Part shown: piece after piece, positions 18,448 through 27,380 of the stretch | Position numbering within the stretch: position 1 is the first letter of the stretch | Layout of the letters: each line of letters starts with the position of its first letter | Assembly: GCA_013153635.1 (NCBI GenBank) | Contig: JAADDZ010000007.1 | Coordinates: 1 to 64,000, forward strand | Reading direction: 5' to 3' | DNA from: Aquificota bacterium | GTDB taxonomy: Bacteria > Aquificota > Aquificia > Aquificales > Hydrogenothermaceae | Length of the DNA: 64,000 nucleotides | The notes under the pieces: model-generated | Database searches by the model: none | What the model was told of the DNA's origin: nothing | The model's input: the letters and a program-made list of their open reading frames with translations, nothing else | Made by a program: the position numbers and the translations under genes

Positions 18448-19461
18448 ATGAAAAAAAAGATACTCTCCCTTTTAGCTACATGCTTTATCACAGTACAAGC
18501 AATATCAGGAGAAACTATAAACGGTGCAGGTGCTACCTTTCCTTATCCTGTATATTCTGCATGGGCTTATATGTACTATAAACAAACAGGAATAAAAGTA
18601 AATTATCAATCTATAGGTTCTGGAGGAGGTGTTAGACAGATAAAAAATAGAACAGTAGATTTTGGAGCTTCTGATGCACCTTTAACTCCAAAAAAATTGA
18701 ACGAGTACAAACTCTACCAATTTCCAGCAATCATAGGTGGAGTTGTTCCTGTAGTAAATATCCCAAAAGTAAAACAAGGACAACTAAGACTAGACGCAGA
18801 TACCTTATGTAAAATCTATCTAGGAAAGATAAAATATTGGGACAATCCACAGCTCCAAAAACTAAATCCAGATATAAAACTTCCTCATAAAGAGATAGTA
18901 GTTATTCATAGGTCAGATGGTTCTGGAACTACAGCGATATTTACAAAGTATCTATATGAAACCTGTGAAGAATGGAGAAACACAGTAGGTTTTGGAAAAG
19001 CTGTAAAATGGCCTGTTGGGATAGGAGGAAAAGGTAACGAAGGAGTGGCAAACTATGTAAAGAGAATGAAATTCTCTATAGGATACGTTGAGTTTGCTTA
19101 TGCAAAACAAAATAGACTAAAGTACACATTACTTAAGAACTCTGCAGGAAATTTTGTCCCCCCTTCCATAGAAACATTTAGAGCCGCTGGTGCTACAGCA
19201 AACTTTGAGCCAGAAAAACATTTTTACCTTTGGATGGTAAATGCTCCCGGGAAAAATGCATGGCCTATAGCAGGAGCATCTTTTATACTTGAAGCTAGAG
19301 AGAGAACAAAAATAAACAAAAAAGTAAACAGGTTCTTCAAATGGGCTTTTGAAAATGGAGATCAGATAGCAATAAAACTAGATTACGTTCCTTTACCTCA
19401 AGAGCTAAAAGAAAAAATATATAAATATTGGAAAGAACATAACATATATCCTGAAAATTAG
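18448..19461 (+). CDS. pstS: Periplasmic phosphate-binding protein
   Basis: Captures phosphate for the PstSCAB ABC importer. It has a signal peptide (cleavage near VQAISGE), then the family opening INGAGATFPYPVYSAWA. The ligand loops SIGSGGGVRQI, DFGASDAPL and HRSDGSGTTAIFTKYL are all present. The 337-residue length is normal. A strong GGAGG precedes the ATG, 21 bases after the porin gene, so the two form an uptake pair. No pstC, pstA, pstB or phoU follows, and the next gene is mnmA. The permease must be encoded elsewhere. Confidence 0.95.
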   Translation: MKKKILSLLATCFITVQAISGETINGAGATFPYPVYSAWAYMYYKQTGIKVNYQSIGSGGGVRQIKNRTVDFGASDAPLTPKKLNEYKLYQFPAIIGGVVPVVNIPKVKQGQLRLDADTLCKIYLGKIKYWDNPQLQKLNPDIKLPHKEIVVIHRSDGSGTTAIFTKYLYETCEEWRNTVGFGKAVKWPVGIGGKGNEGVANYVKRMKFSIGYVEFAYAKQNRLKYTLLKNSAGNFVPPSIETFRAAGATANFEPEKHFYLWMVNAPGKNAWPIAGASFILEARERTKINKKVNRFFKWAFENGDQIAIKLDYVPLPQELKEKIYKYWKEHNIYPEN

Positions 19462-19518
19462 AAATTTTTAGAAAAAGGAATAAAATAAAAAAACTCAAAC
19501 TCTAATGGATATGAACAA

Positions 19519-20586
19519 GTGAAAGGAAAAGTAGCAGTTGGAATGAGCGGCGGAGTGGACAGTAGCGTCGCCGCTTTATTGCTTAAAGAGCAAGGATACG
19601 ATGTTATAGGAATTACCTTAAAGCTATCTAGTATAGATGTATGCTCTCAAGATTTACAGGTATGCTGTTCCCCTCAAGATGTAAAAGATGCAAAACAGGT
19701 AGCAAGTTACCTAGGCATAAAACATTACACCATAGATTGGGAAGACCTATTCAAAAGAGAAGTTATCCAAGATTTTGTCGATTCATACAGCAAAGGCTTA
19801 ACTCCGAATCCTTGTGTTGTATGTAACAAAAAGATAAAAACAGGAAGGCTCGCTAGATATGTAAATCTATTTTTAGGAGCAGACTATCTATCCACAGGAC
19901 ACTACATAAGAAAATCACAAATAGAAAAATTTTCTGTACTACAAAGAGGCATAGACCCAAAAAAAGACCAATCTTACTTTATGGCTCTTTTAGAACCTTC
20001 AGTAGTAGATTTATTACTATTCCCTCTTGGCAATTTTACAAAAAAACAGGTAAGAGAGATAGCCCAAAAGTATAGGCTTCCAGTATCATCAAAAAAAGAC
20101 AGCTTTGAGATATGTTTTACAGGAGGGAAAAGTCCTGCCGATTATCTAAATGAAAACAACCTTATCAACGAATCTTCGGGAAAGATAAGACATATATCAG
20201 GAATAAATCTTGGCATACACAAAGGGTTGTCCTATTACACTATAGGACAGAGGAGAGGATTAGGTATAAGATGGGAAAAGCCTCTTTATGTTATAGACAA
20301 GAACACAAAAGATAACACCTTATTAGTAGGAGAAGAAGAATTTTTACTTGTAGACAAAGTTACAGCTGTGAATATAAATCTATTCGTACCTAAAGAAAAA
20401 TGGAACTTGGAAAGAATCTATATCCAAGGAAGGTACAATCAAAAACCTATACCAGTAAAATCCATACAGATAGATAAGAACAAAATTGAAATATTTTTCG
20501 TAGAAAAACAGAAAAAGTTCTCTCCGGGTCAGATTCTTGCAGTATATCAAGAGGACAAACTGATAGCCGGAGGAACGATAGTTTAG
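19519..20586 (+). CDS. mnmA: tRNA-specific 2-thiouridylase MnmA
   Basis: Makes 2-thiouridine at the wobble position of Lys, Glu and Gln tRNAs. The PP-loop is [16 protein letters not shown]. The catalytic cysteines are in NPCVVCNKKIK and SFEICFTGG. YTIGQRRGLGI and DQSYFMALL are family signatures. The 355-residue length is normal. The start is GTG at 19519 with no clear Shine-Dalgarno. A five-codon reading frame (ATG at 19505) ends in a TGA that overlaps this GTG, so start choice or coupling is unusual. It ends exactly where the convergent next gene ends, with no spacer. Confidence 0.96.
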   Translation: MKGKVAVGMSGGVDSSVAALLLKEQGYDVIGITLKLSSIDVCSQDLQVCCSPQDVKDAKQVASYLGIKHYTIDWEDLFKREVIQDFVDSYSKGLTPNPCVVCNKKIKTGRLARYVNLFLGADYLSTGHYIRKSQIEKFSVLQRGIDPKKDQSYFMALLEPSVVDLLLFPLGNFTKKQVREIAQKYRLPVSSKKDSFEICFTGGKSPADYLNENNLINESSGKIRHISGINLGIHKGLSYYTIGQRRGLGIRWEKPLYVIDKNTKDNTLLVGEEEFLLVDKVTAVNINLFVPKEKWNLERIYIQGRYNQKPIPVKSIQIDKNKIEIFFVEKQKKFSPGQILAVYQEDKLIAGGTIV

Positions 20587-20889
20587 TTATATTTTTACAA
20601 CCATACAGGTAGTAGCTTTTTTTACACCATGTATAGAATGTATATCTCTTATAACAATTCTTCCTATTTCGTTTTGGTCTTCTCCTTCAAGGTACACGAT
20701 AATATCATATATCCCTGTAACAACATCAGCAGACTTAACATTCTCTATTCTAGATAGTTTTTCCAAAATAGTGGGAATTTCAGAAGGGTTGGCTTCAATT
20801 AATACATAAGCGGTAGCTTTATTTGTGATACCTATCTCCTTCAAAACTTCAGAAAAAGGTATAGGCTTTTCAGATAATCTTTCTTCCAT
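20587..20889 (-). CDS. Stand-alone Lrp/AsnC ligand-binding (RAM) domain
   Basis: A 100-residue protein containing only the effector-binding alpha-beta sandwich of Lrp/AsnC regulators, with no helix-turn-helix. The signature segments are ATAYVLIEANPSEIPTILEK, NVKSADVVTGIYDIIVYLEG and IRDIHSIHGVKKATTCMVV. About 20 extra N-terminal residues precede it (RLSEKPIPFSEVLKEIG). Such proteins oligomerise and bind amino acids in other organisms, but their targets are mostly unknown. It lies 15 bases downstream of a coiled-coil gene and after hslU on the same strand. Its stop abuts that of mnmA on the other strand. Confidence 0.85.
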   Translation of the reverse strand: MEERLSEKPIPFSEVLKEIGITNKATAYVLIEANPSEIPTILEKLSRIENVKSADVVTGIYDIIVYLEGEDQNEIGRIVIRDIHSIHGVKKATTCMVVKI

Positions 20890-20904
20890 TTTTCCACCTC
20901 TACA

Positions 20905-21135
20905 TTATTTTGATTTGAGACTTTTCTTTGCTCCTTCTAAAGCCCCTATTATAGTGTTTTCTATCACACTAAAAGCCTTTTTTATCGCCTGCTCTGTTTC
21001 GTCTATCAGCTCTACAAGCTTCTCTTTTGAGATTACTTCTTCTTCTTTTTCCTTAGGGACTTTTTTCTTTAATTCTTCTAACTCTTTTTTTAATCTCTCA
21101 ATCTCTTTTTTTAAATCTTCTTCTTTTTGAGGCAT
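20905..21135 (-). CDS. Small charged coiled-coil protein
   Basis: A 76-residue protein without recognised family. Residues 1-40 are an extreme Lys/Glu coiled coil (KKEIERLKKELEELKKK). The rest is an amphipathic helix with KAFSVIENTIIGALEGAKK, somewhat like the helical repeats of phasin-like or membrane-associated proteins. A strong AGGAGGG lies about ten bases before the ATG, and the gene begins 14 bases after the hslU stop, so it is probably a real operon member. No function is assigned. Confidence 0.7.
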   Translation of the reverse strand: MPQKEEDLKKEIERLKKELEELKKKVPKEKEEEVISKEKLVELIDETEQAIKKAFSVIENTIIGALEGAKKSLKSK

Positions 21136-21149
21136 AGCTTAATCCCTCC

Positions 21150-22490
21150 TTAAAGGATATATCTAGTTAAATCTTCACTTTGTAGTATACCTTCTAATTT
21201 AGCTTTTACTACTTTAGAATCAATAATTATTCTAGTTCCTTTCAAATCAGGAGCTTCAAAAGAGTAATCTTCCATGATTCTTTCCATTATAGTCAAAAGT
21301 CTCCTTGCTCCTATGTTTTCCGTTTTTTCATTTACTTCTTCTGCGATTTTTGCAATCTCTTCTATAGCATCATCGGTAAACTCTATATCTACCCCTTCTG
21401 TCTCCATCAAAGCCTTATACTGTTTTATTAGAGCATTTTTAGGAATCGTCAAAATCTTTACAAAATCATCTTTTGTAAGAGGCTCTAGTTCAACTCTTAT
21501 TGGAAATCTTCCTTGAAGTTCTGGAATAAGGTCAGAAGGTTTTGCTAGATGAAAAGCTCCTGCGGCTATAAATAAGATATGGTCTGTTTTGACAGGTCCG
21601 TACTTTGTGGATACTGTAGTACCTTCTACTATTGGAAGTAAGTCCCTTTGAACCCCTTCTCTAGATACATCTGGAGCAGACCCAGAAGATTTTCCAGCTA
21701 CTTTATCTATCTCATCAATAAACACTATCCCATAATTCTCTGCTCTATGTACCGCCTCTGATGAGACCTCGTCCATATCTACTAACTTCTCTGCTTCCTG
21801 TTGCTGTAAAATCTTGACAGCTTCTTTGACAGTAACCTTTCTCCTTTTCCTTTTACTTGGGGCAATACTAGAGAAAATATCTTTTAATTGACTTTCTATA
21901 TCTTCCATACCCGGAACAATAACCCCACCAACTACAGCTGGCTTTTCTTCTATTTCGATTTCTATCACTTTGTCGTCAATTTTGCCCTCGTTTAGCATCT
22001 GTCTAAATTTTTCTCTAGTTGGAGATTCTTCTTCAAACTCTGTTAATGTTCCATATTTTCTAACTTTGGTAGGAACAAGATAATCTAGGACTTTCTCTTG
22101 AGCGATTTTTTTTGCCTTTTCTTTTACTTCTTCTAATTTTTCAGCTTTTACCATTTTGAAAGATGCTTCTACCAACTCTCTAATGATAGACTCTACATCT
22201 CTACCTACATAACCTACTTCTGTAAACTTGGTCGCTTCCACCTTTATAAAGGGGGCTTTTACTAAAAGTGCTAATCTCCTTGCTATTTCTGTTTTCCCAA
22301 CCCCTGTTGGTCCAACCATTAGGATATTTTTAGGAATGACCTCATCTCTTAATTCTTCTGGAAGTTTCTGTCTTCTCCATCTATTCCTTAACGCTATTGA
22401 AACTGCCTTTTTAGCATCTTGCTGTCCAATAATATATTTGTCTAGCTCTAAAACTATCTGCTTTGGAGTTAAATTTTCTTGTATGTACAA
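21150..22490 (-). CDS. hslU: ATP-dependent protease ATPase subunit HslU
   Basis: Clp/Hsp100 unfoldase that feeds the HslV peptidase. It opens [20 protein letters not shown], then Walker [17 protein letters not shown] and the HslU box [20 protein letters not shown]. The I-domain insertion lies at about residues 110-240, Walker B in [13 protein letters not shown], and the protein ends in DLTRYIL, the C-terminal tail that inserts into HslV. The 446 residues are complete. The start is TTG with AGGAGG before it. No hslV is in the window, which is unusual because the pair is normally adjacent. A TTGAAA-16-TATAAT promoter lies upstream. Confidence 0.96.
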   Translation of the reverse strand: MYIQENLTPKQIVLELDKYIIGQQDAKKAVSIALRNRWRRQKLPEELRDEVIPKNILMVGPTGVGKTEIARRLALLVKAPFIKVEATKFTEVGYVGRDVESIIRELVEASFKMVKAEKLEEVKEKAKKIAQEKVLDYLVPTKVRKYGTLTEFEEESPTREKFRQMLNEGKIDDKVIEIEIEEKPAVVGGVIVPGMEDIESQLKDIFSSIAPSKRKRRKVTVKEAVKILQQQEAEKLVDMDEVSSEAVHRAENYGIVFIDEIDKVAGKSSGSAPDVSREGVQRDLLPIVEGTTVSTKYGPVKTDHILFIAAGAFHLAKPSDLIPELQGRFPIRVELEPLTKDDFVKILTIPKNALIKQYKALMETEGVDIEFTDDAIEEIAKIAEEVNEKTENIGARRLLTIMERIMEDYSFEAPDLKGTRIIIDSKVVKAKLEGILQSEDLTRYIL

Positions 22491-22535
22491 AATTACCTCC
22501 TGAAGAAATTTTGATAACTAGATTTTTATCTCTTA

Positions 22536-22563
22536 ATTATATTAATAATAGTACAAATTTCAA
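22536..22563 (-). promoter_or_regulatory. Probable sigma-70-type promoter of hslU
   Basis: Read on the minus strand, TTGAAA (22563-22558), a 16-base spacer and TATAAT (22541-22536) lie about 45 bases before the hslU start. The same hexamers and spacing recur before rnpB at 56165-56192. Confidence 0.55.
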
Positions 22564-22577
22564 ACCTATATTAAACC

Positions 22578-23519
22578 CTAGTTAGAGTTTATAAATTCTT
22601 TAGTTTTTATCATATTCGTTATAGTCTCATTTACAGGAACTTTTATACCTTTTTCATGAGCCAATCTAACTATAGCTCCATTTAAAGAATCTATTTCCAA
22701 TTTTTTACCGGATTTCAAGTCATAATACATAGAAGGATAATGTTTAGATGTGGGAGGAATCAATGTTTCATAAAAGTAACGCTTATAATCTTCTACAGTT
22801 TCCCAGTTTAATTTTATGTTATGCTCTTTTGCTACCCAAAATATCTCTTGGATAATATTATCCATTACTTCTCTTGTTTTCTCACAGCTTGCTAACTGAC
22901 CGTAAGTACACTCAAGAAGGGCACCTAGTGGGTTTAATGCACAGTTATACAAAATTTTGTCCCACAGAATTTTATACACATCTGTTGAGTATCTCGTTGG
23001 GATATGTGCTTGGTTGAGAACATCTACTAAGGTTTGTATATCTTCTTTTGGTATCTTCCCTTCTGGTTGTCCTATCACTACATCATCAGCTATTACAGTA
23101 ACTTCTGCGTGTCCTAACTCTAAGAGTTTTGCCCCAAATATAACCCGTGACAGCAAAGTCCTATCTTTCCCTATCTCTTGGGAAACTATCTCATAGTTCC
23201 CATATCCGTTTTGAGCTAGTAAAACCTTGGTATTCCCTTTTATATAAGGTTTTATCTGTCTTACTGCTGTTTTTGTATCGTAGGACTTTACAGTTAAGAT
23301 TATATAGTCTATATCTTCATTTATATCCATTAAAGAGGAAGTAACCTTGTCAAGTACAGCTCTATGCTCTCCCCATATGCCAGACACTTTAAAAGGTAAA
23401 TTCTGTAGTAAATGTTGGGTCTCTCTTTTTGTGATACCGTATACTGTATGTCCTTTTTCTTTTAAAAGAGTGGCAAATACTGTACCTAAAGCTCCTAACC
23501 CAAATACAGCAAATTTCAT
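22578..23519 (-). CDS. panE: 2-dehydropantoate 2-reductase (ketopantoate reductase)
   Basis: NADPH-dependent reduction of ketopantoate to pantoate for coenzyme A synthesis. The Rossmann start is KFAVFGLGALGTVFATLLKE. NADPH and substrate residues are visible in ILTVKSYDT, LLAQNGYGNYE and KILYNCALNPLGALL (the catalytic Lys of ApbA/PanE lies here), with the late SMYYDLKSGKKLEIDSLNGA signature. The start is taken as ATG at 23519, overlapping the thrC stop as TGATG; an in-frame GTG lies one codon upstream. The pairing with thrC indicates co-translation. The same CoA pathway also includes coaE at 41233-41841. Confidence 0.9.
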   Translation of the reverse strand: MKFAVFGLGALGTVFATLLKEKGHTVYGITKRETQHLLQNLPFKVSGIWGEHRAVLDKVTSSLMDINEDIDYIILTVKSYDTKTAVRQIKPYIKGNTKVLLAQNGYGNYEIVSQEIGKDRTLLSRVIFGAKLLELGHAEVTVIADDVVIGQPEGKIPKEDIQTLVDVLNQAHIPTRYSTDVYKILWDKILYNCALNPLGALLECTYGQLASCEKTREVMDNIIQEIFWVAKEHNIKLNWETVEDYKRYFYETLIPPTSKHYPSMYYDLKSGKKLEIDSLNGAIVRLAHEKGIKVPVNETITNMIKTKEFINSN

Positions 23520-24589
23520 CACTCTAAACCAAGGAATTTGGCTATCTCTTCTACATTAGGAGGCATCTCTATAGGTTTATCACTAGCTTTTATAACTGTG
23601 TCTGGGTCTTTTAAGCCATTTCCAGTTAAAGTACATACAATAGTTTCTCCACCTTTAAATAGACCTCTTCTTACAGACTTTATAACCCCAGCTATAGATG
23701 CGGCAGATGCAGGTTCACAAAATACACCCTCTGTTGATGCTACTAATCTATAAGCCTCTAATATCTCCTCATCAGAAACAGCATCTATAAAACCATTACT
23801 TTCTTTTGCTGATTGGAGGGCTGGTTGCCAGCTGTAAGGATTTCCTATTTTTATGGCGGTTGCTATTGTTTGGGGGTTTTTAATCGGAAACCCTTTAACA
23901 ATAGGAGCTGACCCTTCTGCCTGCCAGCCTATCATTCTTGGTAATTTTGAGATTTTTTGATTGGAGTAGTACTCTTTATAGCCTTTCCAGTACGCAGTTA
24001 TGTTACCAGCATTTCCTACAGGTATAAAGTGAAAATCTGGAGAGTTTTCTAAAACATCACAAACTTCAAAGGCGGCTGTTTTTTGCCCTTCTATTCTATA
24101 AGGATTAACAGAATTTACTATTTCTACTGGATATTTTTCCCCTATCTCTCTTACCACACTTAAAGCATCATCGAAATTACCCATTACAGCTATAATCTTA
24201 GCTCCATACACCATAGCTTGAGATAGTTTTCCCAATGCTACCGCACCCTTTGGTAATAGAACGTAAGCTTTCATTCCAGCTCTAGCCGCATATGCCGCCG
24301 CTGATGCAGAGGTGTTTCCTGTAGAAGCACAGATTACAGCTGTTTTTCCGTTTTCTTTTGCTTTAGAGATAGCTAGAGTCATACCTCTGTCTTTGAAAGA
24401 ACCTGTTGGGTTTAGACCTTCATATTTTAAAAAAATTTTTAAGTTGTAATTTGGAGCTACTTGTTTAGATAGATTTTTTGCATCTATCAAAGGGGTGTTA
24501 CCTTCGTGGAGAGTTACTACTGGCGTTTTTTCACTTACAGGTAGGTATTCTCTGTAAGCATTTATAATACCAGTCCATTTACAAATCAA
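23519..24589 (-). CDS. thrC: Threonine synthase
   Basis: PLP enzyme that converts O-phosphohomoserine to threonine. The PLP-lysine motif is NPTGSFKDRGMTLAI and the phosphate-binding segment is CASTGNTSASAAAYAARAGM. TVVLTGNG-like cofactor contacts are present as VCTLTGNGLKDP. The 356 residues fit the short bacterial/archaeal form. The start is TTG at 24589 with AGGAGG about nine bases upstream, which decides the start. It overlaps panE. The next gene upstream ends before a 48-base gap, so a promoter probably lies in 24590-24637. Confidence 0.94.
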   Translation of the reverse strand: MICKWTGIINAYREYLPVSEKTPVVTLHEGNTPLIDAKNLSKQVAPNYNLKIFLKYEGLNPTGSFKDRGMTLAISKAKENGKTAVICASTGNTSASAAAYAARAGMKAYVLLPKGAVALGKLSQAMVYGAKIIAVMGNFDDALSVVREIGEKYPVEIVNSVNPYRIEGQKTAAFEVCDVLENSPDFHFIPVGNAGNITAYWKGYKEYYSNQKISKLPRMIGWQAEGSAPIVKGFPIKNPQTIATAIKIGNPYSWQPALQSAKESNGFIDAVSDEEILEAYRLVASTEGVFCEPASAASIAGVIKSVRRGLFKGGETIVCTLTGNGLKDPDTVIKASDKPIEMPPNVEEIAKFLGLE

Positions 24590-24637
24590 AAGAAAAAGCC
24601 TCCTTTACTGGATAAGATTTATAATTATATCATCAAC

Positions 24638-25102
24638 TCAAAAGTAATATCTTATACCTAAAGAAGCATCTACAAAAAAGTCTGTCTCTGGATAGAAGTT
24701 CAAAGAAGGAGCAAACTCTAAAAATGTATCCAAAGGCATACTTGCAAATAGATAGGTTATTCCCAAAGGAATCCTAAAACCTATCTCATCTGAACCTTTG
24801 CCAAATTTGGCTCTTAGACCTATACCTGCATACAAGGGTATATCTCCTTTTAGTTCACTTTTTTGTGAAACTTTTTTCAAAATTCCATAGTTATGAATTA
24901 GATAGTTAAAGTGAAGGTAAAATCTATCTTCTCTAAATGACCAACCAGTGGCAAAATCCATAGCATTGTGTTTATCTATCCAATATTTTCCGGTAAGTCC
25001 TGTAGGTGTTCCTATAACGATACCAAGACCAAACTTGTTTGAAACAGCAAAAGAAAATGAGAACATAGATAGAAATAAAAATATAGACAGTAAAGTTTTC
25101 AT
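24638..25102 (-). CDS. Small outer-membrane beta-barrel protein, unknown
   Basis: A 154-residue exported protein with a clear signal peptide (cleavage near SFAVSN). The rest is made of short amphipathic strands: GIVIGTPTGLTGKYWID, FYLHFNYLIHNYGI, IPLYAGIGLRAKFG, FRIPLGITYLFA. It ends in Phe (GIRYYF), as outer-membrane barrels do. The IGTPTGLTGKYW opening is seen in many hypothetical small barrel proteins. No specific function can be given. It lies 11 bases downstream of the COG2836-type membrane protein gene, within a run of minus-strand genes. Confidence 0.7.
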   Translation of the reverse strand: MKTLLSIFLFLSMFSFSFAVSNKFGLGIVIGTPTGLTGKYWIDKHNAMDFATGWSFREDRFYLHFNYLIHNYGILKKVSQKSELKGDIPLYAGIGLRAKFGKGSDEIGFRIPLGITYLFASMPLDTFLEFAPSLNFYPETDFFVDASLGIRYYF

Positions 25103-25113
25103 ATGACCCTCCT

Positions 25114-25749
25114 TCAGTGATGGTGTCCTATACCAAGACCTCTTGCTATAGCAATAATACCAAAAACTATTATAATAATACCAGATAAACTAGCTAATCT
25201 TTTTCTAAGAGCGGGGGAAAATTTTTCAAACATAAAACTAGAAAACATCAATGCAGGAATTGTTCCTATCCCAAAGAAAAACATGACAATAGCTCCTTTT
25301 AAGGCATTTGCTTCAAACATAGCTTTTGTCAAAAATCCATAAACTAAAGGACAAGGCAAAAAACCATTGAACATTCCTAAAAAAAAAGGGTTTTTTCTAA
25401 ATTTTGACAGAATCTCTGCTATAGCTGTAAATATAACATCAAGTCCGGGAACCCCTTTCTCTTTTATATTTCCAAGAACTTGGAGTCCAAAAATTATCAT
25501 CATCACTCCTAAAAATATACTGAAGGCTTTTTGTAAAAACTGGAATTCCAAAGAATGAAAAAACATTCCTAGGTATCCTGCTACAAATCCTAAAAAGGTG
25601 TATGTAAATATACGCCCTGTATTGTACAGAATATTGCCTAAAATCCATGGCTTGTACTGAATTAATGGAGGTATGTAGCCACACATTCCTATACAGTGAT
25701 AAGAGCCTAAAAAACCAGCTAAACTAATGAGAAGATACTCCAGTACCAT
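25114..25749 (-). CDS. COG2836/TauE-like membrane protein (DsbD_2 type)
   Basis: Inner-membrane protein with about six transmembrane segments. Two Cys motifs mark the family: SYHCIGMCGYIPP near the N-terminus and GFLPCPLVYGFL in the middle, equivalent to the HCxGMCG and LPCGxVY motifs. Relatives are annotated as sulfite exporters, urease accessory proteins or heavy-metal transport proteins, and some act with copper or thiol chemistry during cytochrome oxidase assembly. The C-terminus is GLGIGHHH, a possible metal-binding tail. It directly abuts carB2 upstream. The function is therefore known only to family level. Confidence 0.8.
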   Translation of the reverse strand: MVLEYLLISLAGFLGSYHCIGMCGYIPPLIQYKPWILGNILYNTGRIFTYTFLGFVAGYLGMFFHSLEFQFLQKAFSIFLGVMMIIFGLQVLGNIKEKGVPGLDVIFTAIAEILSKFRKNPFFLGMFNGFLPCPLVYGFLTKAMFEANALKGAIVMFFFGIGTIPALMFSSFMFEKFSPALRKRLASLSGIIIIVFGIIAIARGLGIGHHH

Positions 25750-27333
25750 TTATAGTTCCTGTAAAGATACTACATTTATTCCTTTTTCTCTATAAGATTT
25801 TATCGCCTCTACAGCGGCTACAGCTCCTCTTATAGTGGTAAAGTATGGAATTTTATGTTCTACAGCGGCTCTTCTTATAAAGTAGGCGTCAGACCTTTCT
25901 CTTTTTCCTGAAGGTGTATTTATTATCATGTGAATTTCGCCGTTTCTTATCTTGTCTACTATGTTTGGTCTTTCTTCTGAAAGTTTGTTTACCTGAATGG
26001 CTTCAATACCATACTGTTTTAGAAATTGATATGTCCCTTTTGTTGCATATATAGTAAACCCAAGCTGTTTTAATTTTTTTGCAGGTTCTACTATAAGCGG
26101 CTTATCTTTATTGGCTACTGAAATAAATACATTTCCCTTTTGGGGAAGGACAGACCCTGCTCCAGCTTGAGCTTTCCAGAATGCTAACCCAAAGTCTTTG
26201 TCTATACCCATCACTTCGCCTGTAGATTTCATCTCTGGACCTAATAATGGGTCTACCTCTGGGAATCTATTCCATGGGAATACAACTTCTTTTATTGAAT
26301 ATCTGTTGAAATCAGAGGATACAAAATCTGATGCAGGGTGTTTATCTTTTATCTGAAATACTTCAGGGACTATCTCTCTTAGGGTTTTTCCTACCAAAAC
26401 CTTAGATGCTATCTTTGCAAGAGGATAACCTATGGATTTACTTACAAAAGGGACAGTTCTTGAGGCTCGGGGGTTAACTTCTATTATGAATATCTCATCA
26501 TTTTTTACAGCAAACTGAACATTCATGAGACCTTTTACGTTTAGGGCTACAGCTAATTTTTTGGTTTGGTCTTTTATCTCTTTTAAGATTTCATCTTTTA
26601 ATGTGTATGGAGGAATACAGGTTGCACTATCTCCAGAGTGTACTCCCACTTCTTCTATATGTTCCATCACAGCACCAACTAAAACATCTTTTCCATCTGC
26701 CACTGCGTCTACATCAAGCTCTATAGCATCTTCTATAAATCTATCTATGAGAAGAGGTTTATCTTCAGATACATAAACAGCTTCTTCCACATATTCTAAA
26801 AGCTCTCCTGTATCATGAACTAGCCTCATAGCCCTTCCTCCAAGTACATAGGAAGGTCTAACTAGAATTGGGTATCCTATTGTTTGTGCTATTTCTACTG
26901 CTTCTTCTTTGGAGTAAGCTATACCACTTTCAGGTTGACGAAGTTTTAGCTTTATGACTAGCTCTCTAAATCTTTCTCTATCTTCTGCAATATCTATACT
27001 CTCTGGAGATGTACCTAAGATATTTACTCCTTGTTCTTGAAGTGGGACTGCTAATTTTAATGGGGTTTGTCCCCCAAATTGAACTACTACTCCTATAGGA
27101 TTTTGAGCTTCTATTATGTTTAGAACATGTTCTAAAACGATAGGTTCAAAGAACAATTTGTCAGATGTGTCATAATCAGTTGAAACTGTTTCAGGGTTAC
27201 AGTTTACCATTAATGTTTCATATCCTTCTTCTTTGAGTGCCCATACGCAGTGGACACATGCATAGTCAAACTCTATCCCTTGACCTATTCTGTTTGGACC
27301 ACTTCCTAATATGATTACTCTACCTTTGTTCAA
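25750..27333 (-). CDS. carB: Carbamoyl-phosphate synthase large chain, C-terminal half
   Basis: Carries the second ATP-grasp synthetase unit and the allosteric MGS domain. The normal CarB is about 1070 residues; this protein has 527 and begins at the repeat start RVIILGSGPNRIGQGIEFDY. VRPSYVLGGRAMRLVHD and IEVNPRASRTVPFVSKSIG belong to the ATP-grasp. GEVMGIDKDFGLAFWKAQ marks the junction to the MGS domain, which ends NVVSLQEL. No other half is adjacent, so it is a true split gene, as in Aquifex (carB1/carB2) and some methanogens. The start is TTG with AGGAG seven bases before. It supplies carbamoyl phosphate for arginine and pyrimidines. Confidence 0.93.
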   Translation of the reverse strand: MNKGRVIILGSGPNRIGQGIEFDYACVHCVWALKEEGYETLMVNCNPETVSTDYDTSDKLFFEPIVLEHVLNIIEAQNPIGVVVQFGGQTPLKLAVPLQEQGVNILGTSPESIDIAEDRERFRELVIKLKLRQPESGIAYSKEEAVEIAQTIGYPILVRPSYVLGGRAMRLVHDTGELLEYVEEAVYVSEDKPLLIDRFIEDAIELDVDAVADGKDVLVGAVMEHIEEVGVHSGDSATCIPPYTLKDEILKEIKDQTKKLAVALNVKGLMNVQFAVKNDEIFIIEVNPRASRTVPFVSKSIGYPLAKIASKVLVGKTLREIVPEVFQIKDKHPASDFVSSDFNRYSIKEVVFPWNRFPEVDPLLGPEMKSTGEVMGIDKDFGLAFWKAQAGAGSVLPQKGNVFISVANKDKPLIVEPAKKLKQLGFTIYATKGTYQFLKQYGIEAIQVNKLSEERPNIVDKIRNGEIHMIINTPSGKRERSDAYFIRRAAVEHKIPYFTTIRGAVAAVEAIKSYREKGINVVSLQEL

Positions 27334-27380
27334 TAAGTTTACTCCTTTTTTGGAGATTTTATATATTTTATCAGAAGATT

